Assembly (NCBI GenBank): GCA_903928045.1
Contig: CAIYPH010000671.1
Span: 1 to 15,977 of the forward strand
Direction: 5' to 3'
Origin: an uncultured Rhodospirillales bacterium
GTDB taxonomy: Bacteria; Pseudomonadota; Alphaproteobacteria; Acetobacterales; Acetobacteraceae
Length of the DNA: 15,977 nt
The notes under the pieces are model-generated. The model did no database searches and had not been told where the DNA came from. It saw only the letters and a program-made list of their open reading frames with translations. The position numbers were made by a program, and so were the translations under genes. Below, piece by piece: positions 1 through 7,346 of the stretch (the first letter of the stretch is position 1; each line of letters starts with the position of its first letter).

Positions 1-217
1 AATCTTGTGTGTGGGACGAAAGCAGGCAGCGATTATCTCGGATCGAAGGCGATCCGCCACGGGTGCCGCCGCGCCCGCCGCCGCACCGGTGTTCATGCGC
101 TCCAGATTTGAATCCACGCTGTATTTTTGGAACGAAGCGCTGCCTTCTCCTTCTGGCCCCGTCTGGCAAAACCCGCGGCAAACCCCTAGGCTGACCCCAC
201 ACGCCCAGGAGGAAACC

Positions 218-556
218 ATGGTCATCTTGCAGGTCAACTACACCTACACCGGCATCTCCCGCGCCGACTGGGAAAAGCGCTACACCGACGAGGTTGCCAC
301 CAAGTTCCTCTCCGTCGATGGCCTGGCCTGGAAAATCTGGCTCGATGCCCCCGATGAGCCTCGTGTCGGCGGCCTTTATCTCTTCGAGACCATGGTCCAG
401 GCCCAGGCCTATCTCGATGGCCCCATTGTCGCCCGCCTCAAATCCAACCCGGCGATCGAGAACCTTGAAACCCGCCTGTTCAACGTCCGCGAACGGATGA
501 GCGCCATCACCAACGCCCCGGTCCCCGGCCTCACCCTCGCCGCGGCGGCGGAGTAG
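218..556 (+). CDS. YdhR-like putative monooxygenase
   Basis: This 112-residue protein resembles the small YdhR family of putative mono-oxygenases, which have a dimeric ferredoxin-like (ABM-like) fold. Matching features are the hydrophobic first strand (VILQVNYTY), the central AWKIW strand, the GGLYLF strand near residues 49-54, the AYLDGP segment and the ARL helix that follows. Its length is close to the roughly 100 residues of E. coli YdhR. I chose the ATG at 218 because a perfect AGGAGG lies at 207-212. The same frame extends upstream to a TTG near base 5, but that extension is low-complexity and has no homology feel. The gene ends 4 nt before the dehydratase at 561, so the two are almost certainly co-transcribed. 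The substrate is unknown, and family members have no established physiological reaction. Fold assignment is fairly sure; function is not. Confidence 0.8.
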   Translation: MVILQVNYTYTGISRADWEKRYTDEVATKFLSVDGLAWKIWLDAPDEPRVGGLYLFETMVQAQAYLDGPIVARLKSNPAIENLETRLFNVRERMSAITNAPVPGLTLAAAAE

Positions 557-560
557 TCCG

Positions 561-2270
561 ATGGCGACCGGTCTGCGCAAGGGTCTGGCCACCTATGGCG
601 ACGCGGGGTTCTCGCTGTTCCTCCGCCGCGCCTTCATCAAGGCCATGGGATACGGCGACGAAGCGCTGGACCGGCCGATCATCGGGATCACCGACACCTA
701 TTCCGACTTCAACCCCTGTCACGGCAATGTCCCGGACCTGATCAACGCGATCAAGCGCGGCGTCATGCTGGCCGGCGGGATGCCGATGGTGTTCCCCACC
801 ATCTCTATCCATGAAAGCTTCTCTCACCCCACCTCGATGTTCCTGCGCAATCTGATGGCGCTCGACACCGAGGAAATGGTCCGCGCCCAGCCGATGGACG
901 CGGTGGTTCTGGTCGGCGGTTGCGACAAGACCCTGCCGGCCCAGCTCATGGGCGCCGCCTCGGCCGACATCCCCGCCATCGTCGTCCCCACCGGGCCGAT
1001 GCTGGTCGGCCACTACAAGGGCGAAGTCCTCGGCGCCTGCACCGATTGCCGCCGCATGTGGGCGAAATACCGCGCCGGCGAAATCGACGCTGACGACATC
1101 GACGCCCTGACCGACCGCCTCGCCCCCACCAAAGGCACCTGCATGGTGATGGGCACGGCATCCACCGTCTCGACCATGGTCGAAGCGCTCGGCATGTGCC
1201 TCCCAGGCGGCGGCTCCGTCCCCGCCACCCATGCCGATCGAATCCGCGTCGCCGAAGCCTCCGGCGCCGCCGCGGTCAAACTCGCCCGGGAAGGCACCCG
1301 CCCGCGCGACATCATGACCGAGGCCGCCTTCCGCAACGCCTTCACAGTGCTCCAGGCCATCGGCGGCTCGACCAACGCGGTCATCCATTTCACCGCCGTC
1401 GCCGGCCGGCTCGGTATCAATATCGACCTCGAAGGCTTCGACCGCCTGGGCCTGGATGTACCCGTCCTCGTCGATCTCAAGCCCTCCGGCGATCACTACA
1501 TGGAGCATTTCCACTGGGCCGGCGGCGTCCCCCGCCTGCTCAAGGAACTCGCCCCCCTGCTCGACACCACCTGCGCCACCGTGGATGGCGGCACGATCGC
1601 CGACCGCATTGCCGGCGCCGAGATGGTGCCCGGCCAGACCGTGATCCGGTCCCGCGAAAACCCCATCGCCACCGGCGGCGGCCTCGCCGTGCTGCGTGGG
1701 AACCTGGCCCCCGGGAGCGCGCTCCTGAAACGCTCCGCCGCCACCGAACGCCTGATGCAGCACGAAGGCCGCGCCGTGGTGTTCGACGGGCTGGAGGACA
1801 TGACCAATCGCCTCGATGACCCCGACCTCGACGTAACTGCCGATGACGTGCTCGTCCTCCGCAACGCCGGCCCGAAAGGCGCGCCGGGGATGCCGGAGGC
1901 CGGCTATATCCCGATCCCCAAGAAACTCGCCCGGGCGGGGGTGAAGGACATGGTGCGCATTTCCGACGCCCGCATGTCCGGCACCGCCTTCGGCACCATC
2001 GTGCTGCACATCACCCCCGAGGCCGCCGATGGCGGGCCGCTCGGCCTGGTGCGCAACGGCGATCGCATCCGCCTCGACGCCGAGGGGCGGCGGATCGACC
2101 TGCTGGTCGATGACGCCGAACTCGCCGCCCGCCGCGCCGCCTGGGTGCCGCCGCCGCCGCATCCCGGGTCGGACCGGGGGTACCTGCGCCTTTATATCGA
2201 GCAGGTCACCCAGGCGGACCAGGGCTGCGACTTCGCCTTCTGCATCCCGCCTTCCGCCTCAGACGGCTGA
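561..2270 (+). CDS. IlvD/EDD-family sugar-acid dehydratase (L-arabonate/D-xylonate dehydratase-like)
   Basis: A 569-residue cytoplasmic Fe-S dehydratase that removes water from a 2,3-dihydroxy acid to give a 2-keto-3-deoxy acid. The three cysteines expected for a [2Fe-2S] member are visible: C53 (NPCHGN), C121 (GGCDKTLPA) and C194 (KGTCMVMGTAS). K123 sits at the usual carbamylated-lysine position. The C-terminal motif RISDARMSGTAFGT carries the probable catalytic base S473. Overall the pattern matches pentonate dehydratases such as Rhizobium L-arabonate dehydratase more than biosynthetic IlvD, for example in the stretch from NLAPGSALLK to HEGRAVVF. A true IlvD lies at 7347-9203, so this copy is probably catabolic. 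The start has GGAG at 550-553, overlapping the upstream stop. It is co-transcribed with the YdhR-like gene. The exact sugar acid is unknown, and no sugar dehydrogenase, lactonase or aldolase is beside it. Confidence 0.9.
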   Translation: MATGLRKGLATYGDAGFSLFLRRAFIKAMGYGDEALDRPIIGITDTYSDFNPCHGNVPDLINAIKRGVMLAGGMPMVFPTISIHESFSHPTSMFLRNLMALDTEEMVRAQPMDAVVLVGGCDKTLPAQLMGAASADIPAIVVPTGPMLVGHYKGEVLGACTDCRRMWAKYRAGEIDADDIDALTDRLAPTKGTCMVMGTASTVSTMVEALGMCLPGGGSVPATHADRIRVAEASGAAAVKLAREGTRPRDIMTEAAFRNAFTVLQAIGGSTNAVIHFTAVAGRLGINIDLEGFDRLGLDVPVLVDLKPSGDHYMEHFHWAGGVPRLLKELAPLLDTTCATVDGGTIADRIAGAEMVPGQTVIRSRENPIATGGGLAVLRGNLAPGSALLKRSAATERLMQHEGRAVVFDGLEDMTNRLDDPDLDVTADDVLVLRNAGPKGAPGMPEAGYIPIPKKLARAGVKDMVRISDARMSGTAFGTIVLHITPEAADGGPLGLVRNGDRIRLDAEGRRIDLLVDDAELAARRAAWVPPPPHPGSDRGYLRLYIEQVTQADQGCDFAFCIPPSASDG

Positions 2271-2636
2271 TTCGGTATGCGCCTCGATGCGGTAGCCATC
2301 GGGGTCGATGATGAAGGCGGCGAAATAGCTGTCGCCATACTGCGTCCGTAGCCCCGGCGGCCCGTTATCGGCCCCGCCGGCGACGAGCGCCGCCGCGTGG
2401 AACGCCGCGACGGACGCCCGGGTGGGCGCGACCAGCGAGATATGCAGGCCGGACTCCGGATCGGCGGGGACCGGCGTCTTGGTCGCGTTCAGCCAGAATT
2501 CCGGTGCTGCGTCGCCGTAACCGGCATAGCCGTCGCCTTCATAGATGCAGCGATAGCCGAGCGGCGCGAACACCGCGTCGTAGAAGCGCCGCGCGGCCAC
2601 GAGGTCGCGGACGCCGATGGAGATGTGATCGAGCAT
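2259..2636 (-). CDS. VOC-family (glyoxalase/bleomycin-resistance fold) protein
   Basis: A 125-residue single-module vicinal-oxygen-chelate protein. It opens with MLDHISIGVRDL, the typical first beta strand with a metal-ligand His (H4). It then has a helix with RFYDAVFAPLGY, a second LHISL strand (H65) and the closing DPDGYRIEAH motif, whose E118 is the usual third ligand. Glyoxalase I, dioxygenases and resistance proteins share this fold, so the reaction cannot be read from sequence; many such short proteins are annotated only as VOC or glyoxalase-like. The start is preceded by CGGAGGG at a sensible distance. Its 3' end overlaps the end of the convergent dehydratase by 12 bp. It diverges from the CGNR regulator at 2722, which makes it that regulator's likeliest target. 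Confidence 0.88.
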   Translation of the reverse strand: MLDHISIGVRDLVAARRFYDAVFAPLGYRCIYEGDGYAGYGDAAPEFWLNATKTPVPADPESGLHISLVAPTRASVAAFHAAALVAGGADNGPPGLRTQYGDSYFAAFIIDPDGYRIEAHTESAV

Positions 2637-2721
2637 TTTGCCCTCCGGATTATGTAACCATATTAACGGTTATATATCACCCGCGTGTTGTCAACCCCGG
2701 AGTCGGTTAGTAGGCTTCGGC
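2637..2721. promoter_or_regulatory. Divergent VOC/CGNR promoter region with inverted repeat
   Basis: This 85-bp spacer is clearly AT-richer than its surroundings. An imperfect inverted repeat (8 of 9 bp) has arms at 2651-2659 (TATGTAACC) and 2668-2676 (GGTTATATA) around an 8-nt centre, the size expected of a dimeric repressor site. On the minus strand, CATAAT (2649-2654) is a fair -10 for the VOC gene and overlaps the left arm. On the plus strand, TTGTCA at 2688-2693, a 17-bp gap and TAGGCT at 2711-2716 form a possible promoter. It would start almost at the CGNR ATG (2722), implying a nearly leaderless message. Operator and promoter roles are inference from layout. Confidence 0.5.
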
Positions 2722-3348
2722 ATGGACCCTGCCCCCACGCCGCTCAGCCTCGGCTTGCCCACCGATGATCTCTGCCTCGCTTTCGTGAACACCCGCTACT
2801 GGCGTGGCTCCCCGCGCCCGACGGAGGAGTTGAACGCGATCGACGACGTCGCCGCCTGGATGGGGACTGCCCTGCCGGACAGCGCCCCCGCGATCGCGCG
2901 ATCGGTGGCCCATTGGAATGCGGCCGAGGACGACAAGACGACCGCCTTCGCCGCCGCGCTCGGCCTGCGGGAAATCATCTATCGCGCCATGCGAACCGCC
3001 GCGGAGGGGCATATGCCCGACCTCAGCGGCCTCAACCTCGCTTTGCGCCAGGCCGCCACCCGGCAGACGCTGGAATTGCGCGATGGAAAAATCGGCTGGA
3101 AGGTGCCGCCGCCCGATACGTCATCGGTGGCCTCGCTGCTCTCGCCCGTCCTGTGGTCGGCCGCGGATCTGCTGACCGGCGCGCGCCGCGGACGACTCAG
3201 GGTCTGCGCCAACCCCGTCTGCGGCTACTTGTTCATCGATGACAGCAAATCAGCCAATCGCCGCTGGTGCACGATGTCCGCCTGCGGGAACCGCGCCAAG
3301 GCGCATCGCCACTATCTGAAGACCAAAGCCGAACGCAAATCGGCCTGA
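2722..3348 (+). CDS. ABATE/CGNR zinc-finger transcriptional regulator
   Basis: A 208-residue cytoplasmic protein of the CGNR zinc-finger family. The N-terminal ABATE-like domain (roughly 10-150) includes the characteristic LCLAFVNTRYWRGSPRPTEEL stretch, with the Asn and Thr that follow LAFVNT typical of the family. The C-terminal finger has four cysteines, C162 and C167 (VCANPVCGYLF) and C183 and C188 (WCTMSACGNR), ending in the diagnostic CGNR at 188-191, then a basic tail (RAKAHRHYLKTKAERK). The family is thought to bind DNA through the finger, with the N-terminal domain sensing a ligand; that is family inference. I chose the ATG at 2722 because the protein then begins just before the domain; the longer frame from 2638 runs through the promoter region. 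It diverges from the VOC gene and probably controls it and itself. Confidence 0.9.
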   Translation: MDPAPTPLSLGLPTDDLCLAFVNTRYWRGSPRPTEELNAIDDVAAWMGTALPDSAPAIARSVAHWNAAEDDKTTAFAAALGLREIIYRAMRTAAEGHMPDLSGLNLALRQAATRQTLELRDGKIGWKVPPPDTSSVASLLSPVLWSAADLLTGARRGRLRVCANPVCGYLFIDDSKSANRRWCTMSACGNRAKAHRHYLKTKAERKSA

Positions 3349-3355
3349 ACGCGGC

Positions 3356-3637
3356 CTACTGGTGGGTGCCTTCGGGGTGGCGGAGATACCAAAGCCGCTC
3401 ATGCGCCGCGACCAGGCTCTCCATGCTGCGGCGGCGGTTGGTGTCGGTCACCGACGGACGGCGCTGCAGCATCTGCTCGAGAATATGCAGCAACTGCTCG
3501 GCTACCTCGTAGTCGCCCTGGTCGCACGCCTGGTGGAACGCGATGAGGATCTTGTCGGACAGCCGGCGACTGTAGCGCGGCGCGCCGGAGGGCGTCGCGT
3601 CGCGTGGCTGGTCGTCGGCGTCGTTGAAGTCGCTCAT
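3356..3637 (-). CDS. Conserved small protein of unknown function
   Basis: A 93-residue protein with a disordered, polar N-terminus (about 1-20). A predicted all-helical region follows: SDKILIAFHQACDQGDYEVAEQLL, then a second helix ending RRP, and a last helix around SMESLVAAHERLWYLRHPEG. The first two helices have the spacing of a TPR-like hairpin. From memory, proteins of this pattern recur in Alphaproteobacteria without an assigned function, but I cannot search here. Normal codon use, a clean stop and sequence complexity argue for a real gene. It lies 39 bp downstream of the SCO1/SenC gene on the same strand and is likely co-transcribed with it. It is convergent with the CGNR gene, the stops being 7 bp apart. 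There is no signal peptide or membrane segment. Confidence 0.75.
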   Translation of the reverse strand: MSDFNDADDQPRDATPSGAPRYSRRLSDKILIAFHQACDQGDYEVAEQLLHILEQMLQRRPSVTDTNRRRSMESLVAAHERLWYLRHPEGTHQ

Positions 3638-3676
3638 GGGATCATCCGTTCAAGGCATGGGTGGCGAGGCCGCATA

Positions 3677-4300
3677 TCACGAACCGTCGATCCTTGCACG
3701 TAGGGCCTTCGCCAAGGTCTCTGGAGCAATACCCTGACGGAAAAGCGCGCGAAACCCGCCATCGGGGCCAACCAGATAAAGAAAGGAGGAATGGTCCATC
3801 AAATAAGTGGTAGAAGTCTTGCTTTCCGCCTTCGCGTAATAAACCCGGTAGGCTTTGGCGACGGCGGCGATTTCCGCGTCGCTGCCGGTGAGACCGATGA
3901 TACGCGGGTCGAACAACTTCACATACTCACCAAGCACCGCCACGGTATCGCGCGCCGGATCGACAGTCACGAAGATGGGGATGATCTTGTTCGCGTCCGG
4001 GCCCAGCAGATCGAGCGCGTTGGCGATGTTCTGCAGCTCGGTCGGGCAGACATCGGGGCAGAAGGTGTAGCCGAAATAGAGCAGCATCCACTTGCCGCGG
4101 AACGTCTCATCGCTCACCCGCCTGCCGGTGTGGTCGACCAGGGAAAACGGACCGCCCACCGCCAAGCTGCCAGGCAAGGACAGCCCGCCGGTGGGCGTGC
4201 GCAGCATGTCCCGCCAATCCGGGCGCAGCCAGAGCGCGGCCCATCCGGCCAGTACGAGACATATCAGGAAGACAGCGGTGTAGCGGATAATGCGCATCAT
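3677..4300 (-). CDS. SCO1/SenC-family copper chaperone (membrane-anchored)
   Basis: A 207-residue thioredoxin-fold protein that delivers copper for the CuA site of cytochrome c oxidase. The N-terminus is a membrane anchor (about 7-25, with TAVFLICLVLAGWAALWL), so the domain faces the periplasm. The copper motif CPDVC (C81, C85) follows LLYFGYTF, and the distal ligand is H170 in LMDHSSFLYLV; all three are intact. VTVDPARDT near residue 112 is also typical. I chose the ATG at 4300 (an in-frame ATG is also at 4297). A TTG at 4336 would add 12 residues but begins inside the hairpin region after nrdB and lacks a good SD. It follows nrdB by 42 bp and precedes the 93-residue gene, suggesting one transcript. 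No oxidase subunit is in the window. Confidence 0.92.
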   Translation of the reverse strand: MMRIIRYTAVFLICLVLAGWAALWLRPDWRDMLRTPTGGLSLPGSLAVGGPFSLVDHTGRRVSDETFRGKWMLLYFGYTFCPDVCPTELQNIANALDLLGPDANKIIPIFVTVDPARDTVAVLGEYVKLFDPRIIGLTGSDAEIAAVAKAYRVYYAKAESKTSTTYLMDHSSFLYLVGPDGGFRALFRQGIAPETLAKALRARIDGS

Positions 4301-4336
4301 GATGCCCAATGTGGCGGCACCCGCCCCGCCGGGCAA

Positions 4337-4355
4337 GCCGGGCTATTCGCCCGGC
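4337..4355 (-). other. Perfect hairpin at the nrdB stop codon
   Basis: GCCGGGC at 4337-4343 and GCCCGGC at 4349-4355 form a perfect 7-bp stem with a 5-nt loop. The nrdB stop codon (4343-4345) sits at the stem-loop junction. There is no T-run after it on the minus strand, so it is not a classical intrinsic terminator. It could stall or stabilise RNA between nrdB and the SCO gene. The structure is seen directly; the role is inference, and GC-rich DNA gives such stems fairly often. Confidence 0.4.
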
Positions 4356-5410
4356 AGCAGCAGCCCCTCCGGTTGCGCGGTCTCGAAGGTGCCGTTGGCG
4401 AAGGCCTCCTCCCAGGTGCCGGTGGTCGAGGCCTTGCTGTATTCGGTGGCGCGGTTCTCGAAGAAATTGGCGTGCTCCACCGCGTTGAGCATCTCGTCGA
4501 GCCAGGGGAGCGGGTTGCGATCGACGTGGAACAGCACGTTGAGACCGAGCTGGGTCAGCCGGCGGTCGGCGATGTAGCGGATGTATTGCTTGACCTGACG
4601 GGCATCGAGCCCCTCGATGGCGCCCATCTCGAAGGCGAGGTCGATGAAGGCGTCCTCGTGGTCCACGATGGTGGCGCAGGTGATGTAGATCTCGCGCCGC
4701 AGCTCCTCGGTCCAGATCTCCGGGTTCTCCTGCACGAAAGTGCGGAAGAGCCGGATGATGGAGAGGCAATGCAGCGTCTCGTCGCGGACCGACCAGGTGA
4801 TGATCTGCCCCATGCCCTTCATTTTCCCGAAGCGCGGGAAATTCAGCAGGATGGCGAAGGAGGCGAAGAGTTGCAGCCCCTCGGTGAAGGCACCGAAAGC
4901 GGCCAAGGTCTTGGCGATCTCGTGCTTGGAGTGCACGGAGAAGGACTGCATGTAGTCGAACTTGTCCTTCATCTCCTTGTAGCGGAGGAAGGCCTGGTAT
5001 TCGAGCTCCGGCATGCCCACGGTGTCGAGCAGATGCGAGTAGGCCGCCACATGCACCGTCTCGATGTTCGAGAAGGCGGAGAGCATCATCAGCACTTCGG
5101 TCGGTTTGAAGACCTGGCTGTAGTGCTTCATGTAGCAGTTGTTCACCTCGACATCGGCCTGGGTGAAGAAGCGGAAGATCTGGGTGAGCAGGTTGCGCTC
5201 GCCGGCGGTGATGTTGCGGTGCCAGTCCTTCACGTCATCCGCGAGGGGCACTTCCTCGGGCAGCCAGTGCACGCGCTGCTGCATCAGCCAGGCCTCGTAG
5301 GCCCAGGGGTAGCGGAAGGGCTTGTAGACGGGGTTCTCGGTCAGCAGGTCGAAACGCACGGGATGCTCGTCAGGCGAGGCGGCGGGCGGCTGGGTGGCGT
5401 GCGCGGACAT
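4343..5410 (-). CDS. nrdB: Ribonucleoside-diphosphate reductase subunit beta (class I, radical subunit)
   Basis: A 355-residue NrdB/R2 subunit that carries the dinuclear metal centre and stable tyrosyl radical used by NrdA to reduce ribonucleoside diphosphates. All expected ligands are visible with E. coli spacing: D86 (FTQAD), E117 and H120 (NIETVH), E177 (TEGLQ), and E211 and H214 (DETLH). The radical tyrosine Y124 lies in VHVAAYSH. The tyrosine argues for a class Ia/Ib-type radical rather than the Phe-containing Ic type. I chose the ATG at 5410 (MSAHATQ), preceded by GGGAAAC. An in-frame ATG at 5449 would add 13 residues and cannot be excluded. No NrdA gene or obvious NrdR box is seen nearby, so the alpha subunit must be elsewhere. 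The SCO1/SenC gene follows 42 bp downstream. Confidence 0.96.
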   Translation of the reverse strand: MSAHATQPPAASPDEHPVRFDLLTENPVYKPFRYPWAYEAWLMQQRVHWLPEEVPLADDVKDWHRNITAGERNLLTQIFRFFTQADVEVNNCYMKHYSQVFKPTEVLMMLSAFSNIETVHVAAYSHLLDTVGMPELEYQAFLRYKEMKDKFDYMQSFSVHSKHEIAKTLAAFGAFTEGLQLFASFAILLNFPRFGKMKGMGQIITWSVRDETLHCLSIIRLFRTFVQENPEIWTEELRREIYITCATIVDHEDAFIDLAFEMGAIEGLDARQVKQYIRYIADRRLTQLGLNVLFHVDRNPLPWLDEMLNAVEHANFFENRATEYSKASTTGTWEEAFANGTFETAQPEGLLLPGE

Positions 5411-5513
5411 GCTGGTTTCCCGAATCGGAGTGCCTCCGGAGGGTAGCATTCCCGCGGCTCCGCGTCAGGCGGGTTGCGCCGGCGGATCGTCTGGGGCAAT
5501 CCTCCACCCGGAT

Positions 5514-5590
5514 GCGCCTGTAGCTCAGTTGGTTAGAGCGGGCCGCTCATAACGGCTTGGTCGCGGGTTCAAGTCCTGCCGGGCGCACCA
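5514..5590 (+). tRNA. tRNA-Ile2 (anticodon CAT, probable lysidine tRNA)
   Basis: A 77-nt cloverleaf including an encoded CCA. The acceptor stem GCGCCTG pairs with CGGGCGC (one G-U). The D arm is GCTC/GAGC, the anticodon stem GGCCG/CGGCT, the anticodon CAT at 5548-5550, and the T arm GCGGG/CCTGC. A CAT anticodon could mean Met or Ile2. The first pair is G-C, so it is not the initiator. The acceptor pairs C4-G69 and C5-G68, known recognition features for the lysidine synthetase TilS, and the TTGGTCG variable region resemble E. coli tRNA-Ile2 more than elongator Met. It lies divergent to nrdB. Its 3' end is 5 bp from the stop of the convergent arylsulfatase gene. Confidence 0.85.
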
Positions 5591-5595
5591 CCCCC

Positions 5596-7206
5596 TCACC
5601 CGTTCTCGTTGCCGCGATCCCATGCCTCCATCAGCTTGGGGAGTTGCACCGCCCAATCGATCACGCCCACCGTCTCCGCCCAATGGCCGAATTCACGGGC
5701 GAGGCGCTCGGCCTGCGGTTTGGCACGATGGGCGAGATCATGCAGCTCAGTACGGTCCGTCTCCATGTCATAGAGTTCCCAAGGCTCGCCGAATTTGCGC
5801 ACCAGCTTGAGGTTCCCCGCCCGCACCGCCGCGTTGCCCTCATGCTCCCAGAAAATCGGCTGGCCACGCGCCCAGTCCTGCCCGCGCAGGAGCGGCATCA
5901 GTGTCTCGCCGTCAAGCCGCTGAAGGGCGTGGCCGCCGAGTTCGCTGGCATAGGGGGCGCCGGCGGCATCGAGGATGGTCGGCAGGATGTCGACGACGTG
6001 GCAGGCTGCATGGCCGATCACGGGCTGCTGGATGCGGGCCGGCCAATGGGCGATCATCGGGGTTGAGATGCCGCCCTCATGCACCCAGTGTTTGTAGAGG
6101 CGGAAGGGCGCGTTGGAGACATTGGCCCAGGGCAGGTCATAGCTCATGAAGGTGAGCGGCCCGCCGGGGCGCAGGCTCGGCCGGTTGCCCATCTGGATGC
6201 GCCGCCCGTCATTATGGCGATCGGGGTAGAACTTCGCCCAGCCATCCTCCTCCATCAGCTCCGCGCAGCCGCCATTGTCGGAGAGGAAGAGGATCAGCGT
6301 GTCGTCGTACTTGCCGAGCCGGCGCAAAGCCGCCAGCAGCCGGCCGATCGACTGGTCCATCCGATCGACCATGGCGGCATAGACCGCCATCCGGTTGGCC
6401 TCCCAGTCCTGCTGCCGGATATCCGCCCAGGGCGGCGCCGCACTGTCCCGCGCCGAGATCGCCCATTTGTGCTGGAGCACGCCGCGCGCCAGCATCTCCT
6501 CGTGCCGCGCGGTGCGGATGGCGTCCCAGCCTTTGGAGTAAGTGCCGTCGTAGCGGGCGATGTCCTCCTCATGGGCGTGCAGCGGCCAGTGCGGCGCGGC
6601 ATGGGCGAGGTAGAGGAAGAACGGCGCATCATCGGCGCCGCCCTGCTCGATCATGCCGATCGCCTTGTCGGTGATGGCGTCGGTCAGATAATAGTCGCTC
6701 GGCGCCACCTCGATCCGGCGGTCATCCTCGATCACGCAATGCGGCGAGAAGAAATGCGTCGCCCCATCAAGAATGCCGTAGAACCGGTCGAACCCACGCT
6801 GCCGCGGGGTGGGGTGCTCGAGATCGCCGAAGCGCCAGCTATCGACATGGCGGGCGAAAAAATCGCCGCCGACATGCCATTTGCCGGACATATACGTGCG
6901 GTAGCCGGAGAGGCGCAGCAACTCGGCGATGGTCGCGCTGTCATTGCGCAGAAAGCCCTGATAGGCCGGTGTGCCGAGATTGGCGCCCATATGGCCGATG
7001 CCGGCCTTGTGCGGGTAGAGCCCGGTCAACATCGCCGCCCGGGTCGGGCAGCATCTGGCGCAGTTGTACATCGAGGACAGCAGGGCGCCGTTGCGCGCCA
7101 TCGCATCAATATGCGGGGTGCGGATTTCCGAGCCCATGATGCCGAGGTCGGCGAACCCCATGTCATCGACCAGGATCAGGATGATGTTCGGGCGGGCCTG
7201 CGGCAT
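5596..7206 (-). CDS. Cys-type arylsulfatase (cytoplasmic, formylglycine-dependent)
   Basis: A 536-residue sulfatase of the alkaline-phosphatase superfamily that hydrolyses sulfate esters. Near the N-terminus LILVDDMG supplies the metal-binding Asp pair (D14, D15). The [11 protein letters not shown] signature (C52-x-P-x-R) contains the cysteine converted to formylglycine. SGKWH gives K109 and H111, H206 lies in APHWPLH, and LSDNGG gives D310 and N311. The architecture and length match Pseudomonas AtsA (about 530 residues), which also lacks a signal peptide; none is seen here, so the enzyme is predicted cytoplasmic. Two consecutive ATGs exist at 7209 and 7206. GGAGG upstream is 3 nt from the first and 6 nt from the second, favouring 7206. 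The formylglycine-generating enzyme is not in the window. The gene is divergent from ilvD. A related phosphonate monoester hydrolase is possible but less likely. Confidence 0.92.
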   Translation of the reverse strand: MPQARPNIILILVDDMGFADLGIMGSEIRTPHIDAMARNGALLSSMYNCARCCPTRAAMLTGLYPHKAGIGHMGANLGTPAYQGFLRNDSATIAELLRLSGYRTYMSGKWHVGGDFFARHVDSWRFGDLEHPTPRQRGFDRFYGILDGATHFFSPHCVIEDDRRIEVAPSDYYLTDAITDKAIGMIEQGGADDAPFFLYLAHAAPHWPLHAHEEDIARYDGTYSKGWDAIRTARHEEMLARGVLQHKWAISARDSAAPPWADIRQQDWEANRMAVYAAMVDRMDQSIGRLLAALRRLGKYDDTLILFLSDNGGCAELMEEDGWAKFYPDRHNDGRRIQMGNRPSLRPGGPLTFMSYDLPWANVSNAPFRLYKHWVHEGGISTPMIAHWPARIQQPVIGHAACHVVDILPTILDAAGAPYASELGGHALQRLDGETLMPLLRGQDWARGQPIFWEHEGNAAVRAGNLKLVRKFGEPWELYDMETDRTELHDLAHRAKPQAERLAREFGHWAETVGVIDWAVQLPKLMEAWDRGNENG

Positions 7207-7333
7207 CATGCGCCTCCATGGGGTCCGGCGTCGCCAACGCGTGCGAAAACCGGCCCCTGCTCTTGCGATATCAGGTCGGCGTCGTCAAATCTGGACATCA
7301 CCCCCGTCCCGGTGCATCCCAGCATCACCATCC

Positions 7334-7340
7334 AAGGAGG
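7334..7340 (+). promoter_or_regulatory. Strong ribosome binding site deciding the ilvD start
   Basis: AAGGAGG lies 6 nt before the ATG at 7347. It settles the start against the longer open frame that extends back to 7218. That extension lies in the intergenic gap and is absent from known IlvD proteins. Confidence 0.85.
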
Positions 7341-7346
7341 AACATC

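Noticed and set aside
163..192. Promoter for the YdhR-like gene (CTGGCA, 18 bp, TAGGCT; or a sigma-54 site)
   Set aside because: The sigma-70 match is poor, and the GG/GC spacing is off by one for sigma-54 with no TT before the GC.
5..217. Upstream extension of the YdhR-like frame from a TTG near base 5
   Set aside because: It needs a poor start codon. A perfect AGGAGG with an ATG at 218 gives a protein of the normal family length.
531..2162. Long minus-strand open frame over the sugar-acid dehydratase
   Set aside because: Low-complexity Gly/Ala/His/Asp-rich translation, typical of the antisense frame of a GC-rich gene; the plus-strand frame has clear family motifs.
3791..5446. Long plus-strand open frame over sco and nrdB
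   Set aside because: Antisense shadow. The minus-strand proteins have complete catalytic residues.
5514..5590. Initiator or elongator tRNA-Met
   Set aside because: The first acceptor pair is G-C, not the unpaired initiator type. The C4-G69/C5-G68 pairs and variable loop fit tRNA-Ile2 better; elongator Met is not fully excluded.
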